Assembly: GCA_009782405.1 (NCBI GenBank)
Contig: WRJC01000083.1
Location: 1-10,188, forward strand
Direction of reading: 5' to 3'
Length of the DNA stretch: 10,188 nucleotides
Source: Oscillospiraceae bacterium
Lineage (GTDB): Bacteria > Bacillota_A > Clostridia > Oscillospirales > WRJC01
The notes beneath the pieces were generated by a model that saw nothing but the letters and a program-made list of their open reading frames with translations, did no database searches and was not told the origin of the DNA. Shown here piece by piece: positions 1 through 7,943 of this stretch; the first letter of the stretch is position 1, and every line of letters starts with the position of its first letter. The translations under genes and the position numbers were made by a program.

Positions 1-71
1 CAAAAAAGAAAAAATCTGGCATACTAAGGCTATAAGGAATTGTGCGGCAACGAAAGTCAAATGTACGAAAT
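1..71 (+). other. Leader before the helicase; possible 3' end of an upstream gene
   Basis: This A-rich stretch lies before the helicase. Two forward frames close here: one reads eight codons to TAA at 25-27, the other ten codons (Lys-Lys-Lys-Lys-Ser-Gly-Ile-Leu-Arg-Leu) to TAA at 33-35. Either could be the tail of an upstream gene, and the Lys-rich ending fits a real C-terminus, but too little is present to decide. An AAGGAA purine run at 34-39 sits only two bases before a GTG at 42, which is too close for a standard ribosome site. No convincing promoter is visible. In other genomes helicases of this type often follow a BREX-type ATP-binding (BrxD-like) gene. That is known context, not something seen here. 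Confidence 0.3.
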
Positions 72-2291
72 ATGGATAACACGAATCAAAGCGCGTTTTC
101 GCGGCTGTCGCCGTTTATCAGGGAATACATATACAAAAACCGCTGGGACGAACTGCGGCCCATCCAGGAGCAGGCCTGCAAAATCATATTCGACACGGAC
201 GACCACCTCATACTTGCCTCCGGCACTGCCTCCGGCAAAACCGAGGCGGCGTTTCTGCCGGTGCTGACGCAAATCGAGGCCGATCCGCCTTCGTCCGTGG
301 GCGTTTTGTACATCGCTCCGATGAAGGCGCTGATCAACGACCAGTTCTACCGGCTCACCGATCTGCTCGAAGCCTCCGGCATACCCATATGCCACTGGCA
401 CGGCGACGTGCCGCAGAGCAAAAAGACGAAATTTTTGAAAAACCCGGGCGGGGTGCTGCAGATAACCCCGGAATCGCTTGAGGCCATGCTGATCACGCGG
501 GTGCAGGACTTGGTGAGGATTTTCGGCGATTTGCGCTATGTCATAATCGACGAGATGCACGCCTTCATGAGCTCGGAGAGGGGGCTGCAGGTGCTGTGCC
601 AGCTTGCGCGGCTGCAAAAATATATGCACAGCGAACCCCGCCGCATCGGACTTTCGGCCACGCTGGGCGACTGGGACTTACCTGCGGCCTGGCTCTCGGC
701 GGGAACCGGGCGGAGCGTTTCGATCCCCCAAACCGGCGCGATCGCCCAAAAGATACGCCTCTCGGTGGAGAATTTCAACAAGGAATTCGCCGAGGAGGAC
801 CCAAATCTGTTCGAGCATCCGGCCGTCGAGTATATGTACGAGCGGACGCTTGGCAAAAAGGCGATAATCTTCGGAAACGGGAGGCCCACCCCCGACGCGG
901 CCATCATGGCGGTGCGCCATCAGGCCAAGCTGCACGGCACGCCGGATATCTACCATGTGCACCACGGCGCGATCTCGTCTACATTTCGGGAAACCGCGGA
1001 GCAGGAGATGAAAAACTCGGAAGGCTCCGTGGTGATAGGGGCGACCGTGACGATGGAGCTGGGCGTGGACATAGGAAAACTCGAGCGGGTTTTCCAGATC
1101 GGCTCGCCGATTTCGGTATCGAGCTTTGTGCAACGGCTGGGCCGCACGGGAAGAAGGGGCGAGGCGCCCGAAATGTGGTTTGTGGACTGCGAGCGCGAAC
1201 CGGCGCAGGACGCACCCCCGCTGCAGCTTATCCCGTGGTACCTGCTCAAGACGATCGCGATAATACAGCTGTACATCGAGGAGCGCTGGATAGAGCCGCC
1301 CAAAATTTTGAAATACTCGATGAGCGTGCTGTATCACCAGATAATGAGCCTCACCGCGTCGGCGGGGGAGATCGCGCTTCCTGCGCTAGTCGAGTCGCTT
1401 GGTCTGCTGCCGGCGTTTCGCGAGGTGGACAAAGAGGACATCGTGTGCTTTATCTATGAGCTCCTGGAAAAAAACCACTTGCAGCAAATGGACCGGGGAG
1501 GTTTGATAATCGGCCTGGAGGGCGAGAAGATCGTCAACCACTACGAGTTTTACGGCGTGTTCCCCACCGAGGAGGAATGGATCGTGATGCACGACAGCCA
1601 AAAAGTCGGGCACATGGAAGAGCCCCACTACGCGGGCGAACAGATCACGGTGGCCGGGTACAACTGGCTGGTGGTGGGGACCGACACAAAACGCCTGCAT
1701 ATCTTCGTGAAGCCCTTGCCCGAGAATTTGCGCTATTGGTGGCCCGGGGACAGGGCGCTCACCCACGACAGGATATTGCAGCGCATGAAACAGGCGCTGC
1801 TCGAAGACAAGGAATATCCCTACCTCGGCCAGAGCGCGCAAAAGAGGCTGTGCGAGGGGCGCGAGGCGGCGCTTATGCTCGGTTTTGACAAGTACAATGT
1901 GATCGATTTGGAAAACGGGCTGGCGGGGATTTTTCCCTGGATGGGCCACCGCAATTTCAGGACGCTCAAAAGCATCATATCCCACTATATGAAAAGCGGG
2001 GGAGCCGCAAAACAGATGGGCGGCTGGGGCACGTTCTATATGACATTGAAAGGCGGAGCGGGGGAAACTCTCGCGGACTTGAAAAAAGTTTTTGAGGGCC
2101 AAATAGACCCAAACGAATTCTTGCATGAGGACACTATACGCGCCGAAAAGAAGAACTACGAATACAAGGTTCCCAAATACGACCGCTTTGTGCCGGATGC
2201 GCTGCTAAAAAAGCAGCTCATCGAGGACTATATCGACATACCGGAGATAAGAAAGCAGGTGAATAATTGGAGTGCGACGAACAATGAATAG
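72..2291 (+). CDS. Lhr/BrxHI-like DEAD/DEAH-box ATP-dependent helicase
   Basis: This is a superfamily 2 helicase, expected to use ATP to translocate on or unwind nucleic acid in the cytoplasm. Counting from ATG 72, the motifs run in order: a Q-motif-like RPIQ near residues 29-32; Walker A GTASGKT at 51-57; APMKAL (Ia) near 82; TPESLE (Ib) near 132; Walker B DEMH at 160-163; SAT (III) at 195-197; TMELGVDIGKLE (V) near 330; and QRLGRTGRRGE (VI) from 354. About 380 further residues follow, with a probable winged-helix and a beta-rich segment. At about 739 residues it is half the length of full Lhr and matches the compact Firmicutes form found in BrxD-helicase and TerB-type clusters. The start is uncertain. 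ATG 72 leaves the family-like beginning FSRLSPFIREYIY near the N-terminus, while GTG 42 adds ten residues. Neither has a well-spaced Shine-Dalgarno. A defence role is inferred only from relatives. Confidence 0.9.
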   Translation: MDNTNQSAFSRLSPFIREYIYKNRWDELRPIQEQACKIIFDTDDHLILASGTASGKTEAAFLPVLTQIEADPPSSVGVLYIAPMKALINDQFYRLTDLLEASGIPICHWHGDVPQSKKTKFLKNPGGVLQITPESLEAMLITRVQDLVRIFGDLRYVIIDEMHAFMSSERGLQVLCQLARLQKYMHSEPRRIGLSATLGDWDLPAAWLSAGTGRSVSIPQTGAIAQKIRLSVENFNKEFAEEDPNLFEHPAVEYMYERTLGKKAIIFGNGRPTPDAAIMAVRHQAKLHGTPDIYHVHHGAISSTFRETAEQEMKNSEGSVVIGATVTMELGVDIGKLERVFQIGSPISVSSFVQRLGRTGRRGEAPEMWFVDCEREPAQDAPPLQLIPWYLLKTIAIIQLYIEERWIEPPKILKYSMSVLYHQIMSLTASAGEIALPALVESLGLLPAFREVDKEDIVCFIYELLEKNHLQQMDRGGLIIGLEGEKIVNHYEFYGVFPTEEEWIVMHDSQKVGHMEEPHYAGEQITVAGYNWLVVGTDTKRLHIFVKPLPENLRYWWPGDRALTHDRILQRMKQALLEDKEYPYLGQSAQKRLCEGREAALMLGFDKYNVIDLENGLAGIFPWMGHRNFRTLKSIISHYMKSGGAAKQMGGWGTFYMTLKGGAGETLADLKKVFEGQIDPNEFLHEDTIRAEKKNYEYKVPKYDRFVPDALLKKQLIEDYIDIPEIRKQVNNWSATNNE
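2257..2272 (+). promoter_or_regulatory. Ribosome binding sites for the GH127 gene, inside the helicase 3' end
   Basis: Two purine motifs lie within the last helicase codons. AGGTGA at 2257-2262 is nine bases before GTG 2272, and GGAG at 2269-2272 is eleven bases before ATG 2284. Both starts are in the same frame, so the protein differs by only four residues. The position inside the upstream reading frame suggests translational coupling. Confidence 0.5.
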
Positions 2292-4074
2292 CCAAATTTT
2301 CGACAACAACGAAAACAACAAAATAAAGGACAAGGTTTTTACCCCGCTGCACGGGATAGAGCTGACGGGCGGGCTGTTGTTGCGCGCCTTTGAGAACAAC
2401 ATAAAATACCTGCAAACCATAAACATCGATTCCGCGCTGTACTGGTTTCGAAAACGCGCCAAAAAATACGCCCCGGGCGAGCCGTACCGGGGGCATTTCG
2501 AGGACAACCTGCACGGCCAGACCGCAGGGCTGCTTCTCATGGGGGCGGGAAACGCGCTCAGATGGGCCGAATGCGAAAGTTTGCGCGAAATCGTGGACTA
2601 TATAATTGGGGAAATAAAAGACTGCGGGGACCCTGACGGATATATCATGGCAATCGAGCGGGAGCTGTTCGCCACGAAGGAATACCCGCACTATGTGCGC
2701 ATTTGGATCACCTACGGGCTGTACGCCGCGTATCTTTCGGGAAATTCGGATGCGGGGATACTGCTTTTAAATTGGCAGAACTGGTTCAACAACGAATGCG
2801 GCGACTTGCCGGTTATAAAATACCTGTGCCTCGCCTTTCAGGGCACGGTCTGCAGCCCATATGTCTACAATACGCCGTTCGGCACGAAAAAAGACATAGA
2901 GATCACCCAAAAATACTATGAGGAACCCTGGCGTTTGGCTCAATATATAAACGGCGAGAAAGACGCGGTCCAGACCCGCCGCCAGCACGGAATCGAGCCT
3001 CACGCCCACGGGACCGAAATCGAGGCCTTTGAGGGATATCTCGATTTGTACAAAGCCACGGGAAATTATTATTACATAAACGCGGCGTTCGCGTTTTATG
3101 AGGCGTACAAAAAAGACTGGCAGCACGCGGGCGGCGGGATAGTGATGTGCGAAGCCGAAACTTCGACGCCGGGCTGCGCCTGGCTTAAGCCTTCGAGGGC
3201 GTACAACGAGCTGTGCTGCACCGCGTTCTGGATTTGGCTGAACCAAAGGTTCCACCGGCTGTATCCCGACGAAGAAAAGTATGTGGGCGAGATAGAAAAA
3301 TCCTTGTACAACATCGCCATAGCCAATCAGGACGGGGGCAATTCGATAAGGTATTTCGCCTGGCTCGAAGGCAGGCGGGCGGCGGGCGGCAGCACCCACG
3401 GCGGGCTTGTGCACTGCTGCTGCGGGGTGGGCACGCGGATTTTCGGGATGCTGCCCGAATTTTTGTATTCGATAAGCGACGACTCGATTTATTTCGATAT
3501 ATACGGCGCCTCAAAGTTTGCCTGGGAACGCGAAAACAACAGCGTAAGCGTGACACAGATCACAAACATGCCGTATGACGGGAAAATAAAAATCGAAATA
3601 TCCTGCGAAAAAGACGAAAAATTCAAGCTGATGCTGCGCATTCCGGCCTGGGCCGAAAAAGAAGCGGAAGTCGTTTGCGGCGACGACACATACATCGGGA
3701 GCCCGGGATCGTATCTGTGCATAGAAAAAATCTGGGAGAGCGGCGTTTGCCACATGATAGAATTTGAGCTGAAATTCCAATGGAGCCTATCATATTATAC
3801 GGGAGCCGAACAGGTTGCGGGGCACAACAGATGCGCCCTCGAATGCGGGCCGCTTTTGATGGCGGCCGTTTCGGATGCGATTGAAGCGCCGGCCGACAAT
3901 TATCTCGATTTGTTCAAGCTGAACCTTTGCCCCGAAGATTTCAGTTCATGGCTTGCCGAAGACGGGAAAGGCTCTTTGAGATACAAGATAAAAGGCCATG
4001 GCGGTTTGACGCTTATGCCGTACTTTGAAGTGGAAACCGGCCGCTATTTCACATGCTATCCGCTGTACGGCTGA
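2284..4074 (+). CDS. GH127 (DUF1680) beta-L-arabinofuranosidase-like glycoside hydrolase
   Basis: Members of this family are retaining exo-hydrolases; the best-known one, HypBA1, removes beta-L-arabinofuranosyl residues using a zinc-bound cysteine nucleophile. Family features counted from ATG 2284 are RGHFEDNLHGQTAG at about 69-82, a helical-repeat segment LDLYKATGNYYYINAAF near 254-270, the Glu-x-Cys pair E309/C311 in NELCC, and HCCCG at 377-381. These match the Glu, Cys and Cys-Cys zinc ligands of HypBA1 in order and rough spacing. The C-terminal third is beta-sandwich-like. Length, about 596 residues, is normal. There is no signal peptide, so it should act in the cytoplasm on imported sugar. 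ATGAATAG makes an 8-base overlap with the helicase stop; GTG 2272 is an alternative start. The kinase follows after 24 bases. Substrate is uncertain, since the wider family also includes other activities such as aceric acid hydrolysis. Confidence 0.87.
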   Translation: MNSQIFDNNENNKIKDKVFTPLHGIELTGGLLLRAFENNIKYLQTINIDSALYWFRKRAKKYAPGEPYRGHFEDNLHGQTAGLLLMGAGNALRWAECESLREIVDYIIGEIKDCGDPDGYIMAIERELFATKEYPHYVRIWITYGLYAAYLSGNSDAGILLLNWQNWFNNECGDLPVIKYLCLAFQGTVCSPYVYNTPFGTKKDIEITQKYYEEPWRLAQYINGEKDAVQTRRQHGIEPHAHGTEIEAFEGYLDLYKATGNYYYINAAFAFYEAYKKDWQHAGGGIVMCEAETSTPGCAWLKPSRAYNELCCTAFWIWLNQRFHRLYPDEEKYVGEIEKSLYNIAIANQDGGNSIRYFAWLEGRRAAGGSTHGGLVHCCCGVGTRIFGMLPEFLYSISDDSIYFDIYGASKFAWERENNSVSVTQITNMPYDGKIKIEISCEKDEKFKLMLRIPAWAEKEAEVVCGDDTYIGSPGSYLCIEKIWESGVCHMIEFELKFQWSLSYYTGAEQVAGHNRCALECGPLLMAAVSDAIEAPADNYLDLFKLNLCPEDFSSWLAEDGKGSLRYKIKGHGGLTLMPYFEVETGRYFTCYPLYG

Positions 4075-4084
4075 TTTAACGAAC

Positions 4085-4101
4085 GAGGTGAATATGTGAT
4101 G
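4085..4101 (+). promoter_or_regulatory. Ribosome binding site and stacked starts of the PfkB kinase
   Basis: GAGGTG at 4085-4090 precedes ATGTGATG at 4094-4101. The first ATG (4094) is followed at once by TGA. GTG 4096 and ATG 4099 both open the kinase frame and differ by one residue. ATG 4099, eight bases after the purine motif, is preferred. Confidence 0.6.
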
Positions 4102-5052
4102 TTTGACGTTTCCTGCATCGGGGTGATAACCGCCGATATTTTCGCCAAGCCCGTCGAGGCGCTCCCGCAAAAAGGGCTGCTTGGCAAAGTGGACCAGATT
4201 CAGCTGTCAGTCGGGGGATGCGCCTCAAACGCGGCGATCGCCCTCGGCAAATTGGGTGCGAGGGCGCAGCTGTTCGGCAGGTTGGGCGAGGACAGCTTCG
4301 GCAGGTTCGTGAAAGGCGAAATCGAAAACGCGGGTGTGAATACCGACGGGCTTTGCATCGCCGGCGGCGCGCAGACCTCTTCGTCGGTGGTGGCCGTGAA
4401 TGCGGACGGCGAACGCTCTATTCTGCACTGTTTTGGCGCCAACGCGAAATTTGGGCTCGCGGACATCGATTTCGAAAAAATAAGGCGCGCCCCGGTTTTG
4501 TTTGTCGCGGGCAGCTTTCTTTTGCCCTCTTTTGACGGAGAGGGCGCCTCGGAGTTGCTTAAAATGGCGGGCGCGGAGGGGATTTTATGCTGCCTCGACA
4601 CCGCGTGGGATCCGTCGGGGGCCTGGATGGACAAGCTTTGCGGCTGTCTGCCCCATCTCGACTGGTTCATGCCCAGCTACGAGGAAGCGGTCATGCTCAG
4701 CGGCGGCAATAAAAATCCCGAAGAAATCGCGGAAGCCTTTGTTTCGCTGGGGGCGAAAAATATCGTGATAAAGCTCGGCGCGAAGGGCTGTTACGTAAAA
4801 CCGCAAAATGGGGCGGGATTCTCTAAAAACACATATGGCGACGTCCCGGTCGCGGACACGTCGGGGGCGGGCGACTCCTTTTGCGCGGGATTTATTTTCG
4901 GGCTTTCAAAAGGCTGGGCGCCGGAAAGATGCGCGCAGTTCGCCAACGCTGCGGGAAGCATGTGCGTGATGCAAATGGGCACCACCGCCGGAATAAAAAG
5001 CGCAGACGAAACGCTCGCCTTCATCGATCGGCGGGAAAATATAGTGAAATAG
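4099..5052 (+). CDS. PfkB/ribokinase-family carbohydrate kinase
   Basis: This enzyme is expected to transfer a phosphate from ATP to a sugar hydroxyl in the cytoplasm. The family signatures are clear. The N-terminal substrate-binding part has GGCASNAAIALGKLGA from about residue 39, followed by GRLGEDSFGRF. The C-terminal ATP/catalytic signature DTSGAGDS spans 253-260, with D259 as the expected catalytic base. ITADIFAKPVEALPQKG near residues 10-26 resembles the sugar-kinase subgroup found beside oligosaccharide operons rather than phosphofructokinase itself. At 317 residues it is full length. It lies 24 bases after the GH127 gene and 27 before the GH2 gene, so it probably phosphorylates a sugar those hydrolases release. 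Exact substrate (a fructose-, ribose- or keto-sugar-like molecule) cannot be read from the sequence. No L-arabinose isomerase or ribulokinase is nearby. Confidence 0.92.
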   Translation: MFDVSCIGVITADIFAKPVEALPQKGLLGKVDQIQLSVGGCASNAAIALGKLGARAQLFGRLGEDSFGRFVKGEIENAGVNTDGLCIAGGAQTSSSVVAVNADGERSILHCFGANAKFGLADIDFEKIRRAPVLFVAGSFLLPSFDGEGASELLKMAGAEGILCCLDTAWDPSGAWMDKLCGCLPHLDWFMPSYEEAVMLSGGNKNPEEIAEAFVSLGAKNIVIKLGAKGCYVKPQNGAGFSKNTYGDVPVADTSGAGDSFCAGFIFGLSKGWAPERCAQFANAAGSMCVMQMGTTAGIKSADETLAFIDRRENIVK

Positions 5053-5079
5053 CAAATAAACAGCAAGGAGTTATCGGAA

Positions 5080-7047
5080 ATGAAGAAACTATACGATCTT
5101 TCATCGCTGGATTGGAAACTGGCGGGATACGCCCCTTATGCCTGGCTGGGATTCGACGACCGCAACCGCGAGCCGTCGGCCGAAGTCCGCCCCATACCGG
5201 CCGTGGTGCCGGGTTCCGTCCAGCAGTCCCTGCTTGAAAGCGGGATTATAAAAGACTGGCTCTTTTTTAGGAATTCGCTGGAAATCGAATGGATTGAAAA
5301 CCGAAGCTGGGTGTACTCCGTTTCGCTTCCCGACGAATGGACAAAAAAAGGCGGCGAAATACTTCTGCGATGCCTTGGCCTCGACTACAGCGGCTGGATT
5401 TATCTGAACAGGCAGGAAATCGGCGCCTTCAAAGGCTCCCATCTCACATATGAGTTTTCGCTTGGCGGCCATCTGAAAGAGGGCGGCAACGAACTCGCGA
5501 TCGTCTTCGACCTCCCGCCAAGATGGCTCGGGCAATTCGGCTATTCGTCAAAAATGACCGAATGGAAAGCCAGGTACAACTACACCTGGGATTGGGTGGT
5601 GCGGCTTGTGCAGATAGGCATATCCGACTCCATCTATCTGTCGGTTTCCGACGGGAACCGCTTTGAAGAGGCGAGTTTTGTCTCGGACTACGATCTGAAA
5701 AAGGGCGCGGGGCGCTTGGAGCTGTACGGCAAGCTCACAGGCGAAAAAGGCAAAAGCGTGCGGATGTCGCTCTTGGACGGCGAAGAGACCATAGCGCAAA
5801 AAGAATTTGCCCGGGACGAGTACGAAAACGGCGCGGCATGGGAGGATCTCCCCGTCGAGCCCTGGTGGACGAATCTGGAGGGGGCGCAGCCGCTATACGG
5901 CGTGCGTTTCGAGCTTTTGGGCGAAGACGGAGCGGTTTTGGACACGGAGCAAAAAACCACCGGGTTCAAGCATGTCGAATGGCGGCAGTGCAAAGACGCG
6001 CCGGAGGGCGCTGATCCGTGGCTCTGCGCGCTCAACGGCAAGCCCGTGTTTTTGCAGGGGGTGAATTTTCAGCCGATACGCGCCAATTATGCGGATGTGG
6101 CTTATGAAGAATATGAAAAGCGCATAAAATTGTACGCGGAGCTCGGTGCGAATATGTTTCGGATAAATGCCTGCGGGTATCTCGAATACGAGCGCTTCTA
6201 CGAGCTGTGCGACAGGTACGGGATCATGGTCTGGCAGGAATATCCGCTGACCTCGTCGGGAATAGAGAACTGGGCGCCCGAAGACGATGAATCGATTGAA
6301 GCGCTCAAAAAAATAGCGGCCTCGTTCATCAAGCGCCGCCGCCATCATGCCTCGCTGTGCATCTGGTGCGCGGGAAACGAATTGCAAGGCACCTTCGACG
6401 GCAAAAAAACCGCCGGCGGCAAACCCTGCCAGGCGGACCACCCGATGTTACACGCCTTGGGTATCGTCACCGCCGAGCATGACAGCGTCCACCGCTATCT
6501 TTACAACTCCCCGTCGGGCCCTTCCGTGGGCGGCGTCCCCGAATGGTACGGCAAAGGGATGCATTATGACGTGCACGGGCCGTATAACGGCTTCGCCACC
6601 GAACAGGATCTGGAAAATTACTGGCGCGGCGACGATTCGCTGTTCAGGTCGGAATGCTGCTGCCCGGGAAACAACCCCGACGACATAACCGAATTTTACA
6701 GCAACGGCCACCCCATATGGCCGGCCGACCATTCCAACCCGCTTTGGTGCAAGCCTTGGTCGTGGTGGATCAACAACGAGGAATTCAGGATCGCAAACGG
6801 GCGCCCGGCGGAAAACTTGGAAGAATTCACGAAGTGGAGCCAGGAAAGGCAGGCCATAAATCTGAGCTATGCGGCAAAAGTCTGCAAGGACCGGTTCCCG
6901 GGGTGCGGCGGATTTCTTTTGTGGGGCTCGCATGACACCTGGCCGCAGCCGGCCAACACGACGATAATCGACTTCTGGGCGAGGCCGAAACCGGCCGCGT
7001 TCGCCCTTGGGGAAGTTTGGCGCCAGCCGCCCAAAAACGATGCGTGA
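5080..7047 (+). CDS. Glycoside hydrolase family 2, beta-mannosidase-like
   Basis: This retaining exo-glycosidase probably cleaves beta-linked mannose or a related sugar from oligosaccharides in the cytoplasm; no signal peptide is present. Residues 1-190 form the GH2 sugar-binding jelly-roll (VPGSVQQSLLESG, then RSWVYSVSLP, then LDYSGWIYLN). An Ig-like domain spans about 195-300, and the TIM barrel starts near FLQGVNFQPIRANY. The acid/base glutamate is E434 in CAGNE and the nucleophile is E525 in RSEC. Their 91-residue spacing closely matches characterised bacterial beta-mannosidases. The protein ends at residue 655, just after the WARPKPAAFAL motif that closes the barrel, so the C-terminal Ig-like domains of full-size beta-mannosidases (over 800 residues) are missing. 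The stop is clean and the next gene has a strong ribosome site, so this is a natural short form. AAGGAG at 5065-5070, nine bases before ATG 5080, supports the start. Other GH2 specificities remain possible. Confidence 0.88.
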   Translation: MKKLYDLSSLDWKLAGYAPYAWLGFDDRNREPSAEVRPIPAVVPGSVQQSLLESGIIKDWLFFRNSLEIEWIENRSWVYSVSLPDEWTKKGGEILLRCLGLDYSGWIYLNRQEIGAFKGSHLTYEFSLGGHLKEGGNELAIVFDLPPRWLGQFGYSSKMTEWKARYNYTWDWVVRLVQIGISDSIYLSVSDGNRFEEASFVSDYDLKKGAGRLELYGKLTGEKGKSVRMSLLDGEETIAQKEFARDEYENGAAWEDLPVEPWWTNLEGAQPLYGVRFELLGEDGAVLDTEQKTTGFKHVEWRQCKDAPEGADPWLCALNGKPVFLQGVNFQPIRANYADVAYEEYEKRIKLYAELGANMFRINACGYLEYERFYELCDRYGIMVWQEYPLTSSGIENWAPEDDESIEALKKIAASFIKRRRHHASLCIWCAGNELQGTFDGKKTAGGKPCQADHPMLHALGIVTAEHDSVHRYLYNSPSGPSVGGVPEWYGKGMHYDVHGPYNGFATEQDLENYWRGDDSLFRSECCCPGNNPDDITEFYSNGHPIWPADHSNPLWCKPWSWWINNEEFRIANGRPAENLEEFTKWSQERQAINLSYAAKVCKDRFPGCGGFLLWGSHDTWPQPANTTIIDFWARPKPAAFALGEVWRQPPKNDA

Positions 7048-7083
7048 AATAATTATATAAAGTTATAACAGGAGGAAAAAATC
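7048..7083 (+). promoter_or_regulatory. AT-rich gap with a perfect AGGAGG ribosome binding site
   Basis: This 36-base spacer between the GH2 and barrel-protein genes is AT-rich and holds an 8-base palindrome GTTATAAC at 7062-7069. AGGAGG follows at 7070-7075, eight bases before ATG 7084. It is the strongest ribosome site in the window, suggesting high expression of the barrel protein. No terminator hairpin is seen. Confidence 0.6.
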
Positions 7084-7929
7084 ATGATCAAACAATTTCC
7101 CAGAACCGAAGTTGAAGGGGTGAGCCTGCCCCGCCTTTTGATAGGCTCAAACTGGTTTGCCGGTTTCAGCCACACCGGGCACGCGGCCGACATGGACATA
7201 CACGCCACGAACGACACGCCCGAAAAAGTCGCGAAAATTTACCAAGCGTTTTCCGACTACGGGATCGACGCCGTGATGGGCGGGACTTCGGGCGGCATAA
7301 CCGGGGACTCGATAAAATGTTTCGAGGACATGACCGGCAAAAAATTGATCCGCATAGACACCCCCGGAATAAACGTGGACGACTCAAAACAGGCGAGGGC
7401 GGAGGCGGAGGCCACGATCAAAAACAGCGCGAAATCGGGCGCCACGTTCTGTTTCCCGCACCACTCCTCCGCGGAGCAGCTGGTCAACAAGAACAAGCGC
7501 ACCATCGACAGGCTGCCCGACTACCTCTCCATGATCCGCGACAACGGCATGATACCAGGCCTCTCCGCCCATATGCCCGAACTCATCATGTACTCCGATG
7601 CCAACGGGTACGACGTGCAGACCTACATACAAATATTTAATTGCATGGGGTTTTTGATGCAGATCGAAATCGAGAGCATAATCCGGATCATACACAACGC
7701 GAAAAAGCCGGTGATGACAATCAAGCCGATGGCGGCGGGTCGGGTGACGCCGTATGTGGGGCTTACGTTCAACTGGAATGTGCTGCGGCCGCAGGACATG
7801 ATCACGGTGGGGTGCAAGACGCACTGGGAGGCATACGAGGACGTGGAGATCTCGTTCGCGGCGCTGGAGGGGCGGCTGCCGGACCTCGAGGGCCGCAACT
7901 CCCCCAACAAAACAGATATTATCAAGTAA
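7084..7929 (+). CDS. Uncharacterised aldo-keto-reductase-like barrel protein, copy 1
   Basis: No named family was recognised with certainty. The 281-residue protein has no signal peptide or membrane segment. Its layout resembles an aldo-keto reductase TIM barrel: the start VEGVSLPRLLIGSNWFAG looks like strand 1; FPHHSS with H126/H127 falls where reductases carry the active-site His; GMIPGLSAHMPE resembles the strand after it; TIKPMAAGR (K214) resembles the strand-7 region; and ITVGCKTHWEAYEDVEISFAAL resembles the cofactor-binding end. The usual Asp, Tyr and Lys of the tetrad are not evident: the segment after strand 2 reads GIDAVMGGTSGG. It may therefore be a repurposed barrel, for example a sugar isomerase, epimerase or lyase, rather than a reductase. 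It lies in the sugar operon, 11 bases before the solute-binding protein, and a paralogue follows that gene. The real-gene call is firm; function is inference. Confidence 0.75.
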   Translation: MIKQFPRTEVEGVSLPRLLIGSNWFAGFSHTGHAADMDIHATNDTPEKVAKIYQAFSDYGIDAVMGGTSGGITGDSIKCFEDMTGKKLIRIDTPGINVDDSKQARAEAEATIKNSAKSGATFCFPHHSSAEQLVNKNKRTIDRLPDYLSMIRDNGMIPGLSAHMPELIMYSDANGYDVQTYIQIFNCMGFLMQIEIESIIRIIHNAKKPVMTIKPMAAGRVTPYVGLTFNWNVLRPQDMITVGCKTHWEAYEDVEISFAALEGRLPDLEGRNSPNKTDIIK

Positions 7930-7943
7930 GGGGAAATGCCGTG
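7928..7943 (+). promoter_or_regulatory. Ribosome binding site and GTG start of the solute-binding protein
   Basis: AAGGGG at 7928-7933 overlaps the stop of the barrel-protein gene and lies seven bases before GTG 7941. The nearby ATG 7936 is too close to this site and stops after two codons (ATG CCG TGA), so GTG 7941, which opens a lipoprotein signal peptide, is the start. Confidence 0.7.

Noticed and set aside
61..267. ATG 61 and its short frame as a separate small gene before the helicase
   Set aside because: It overlaps the helicase N-terminal region including Walker A, has no suitably spaced ribosome site, and its translation is low-complexity Arg/Ser/Pro.
596..1459. A 287-codon + strand frame inside the helicase
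   Set aside because: Its Arg/Gly/Ala-rich translation shows no domain and lies out of frame with helicase motifs that run unbroken through the region.
1386..2126. A 246-codon minus-strand frame opposite the helicase C-terminal part
   Set aside because: No domain or ribosome site was found, and the helicase reading frame opposite is intact.
2221..2283. Promoter for the sugar genes inside the helicase 3' end
   Set aside because: AATAAT near 2262 is a weak -10 candidate with no recognisable -35 at the right spacing.
7051..7069. The TTATA...TATAA and GTTATAAC symmetry as an operator or terminator
   Set aside because: The arms are only four or five bases, there is no G+C stem or T tract, and AT-rich sequence gives such matches by chance.
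7641..7940. A 100-residue N-terminal extension of the solute-binding protein frame into the previous gene
   Set aside because: It overlaps a well-supported gene, has no ribosome site, and would bury the clear lipoprotein signal peptide that starts at GTG 7941.
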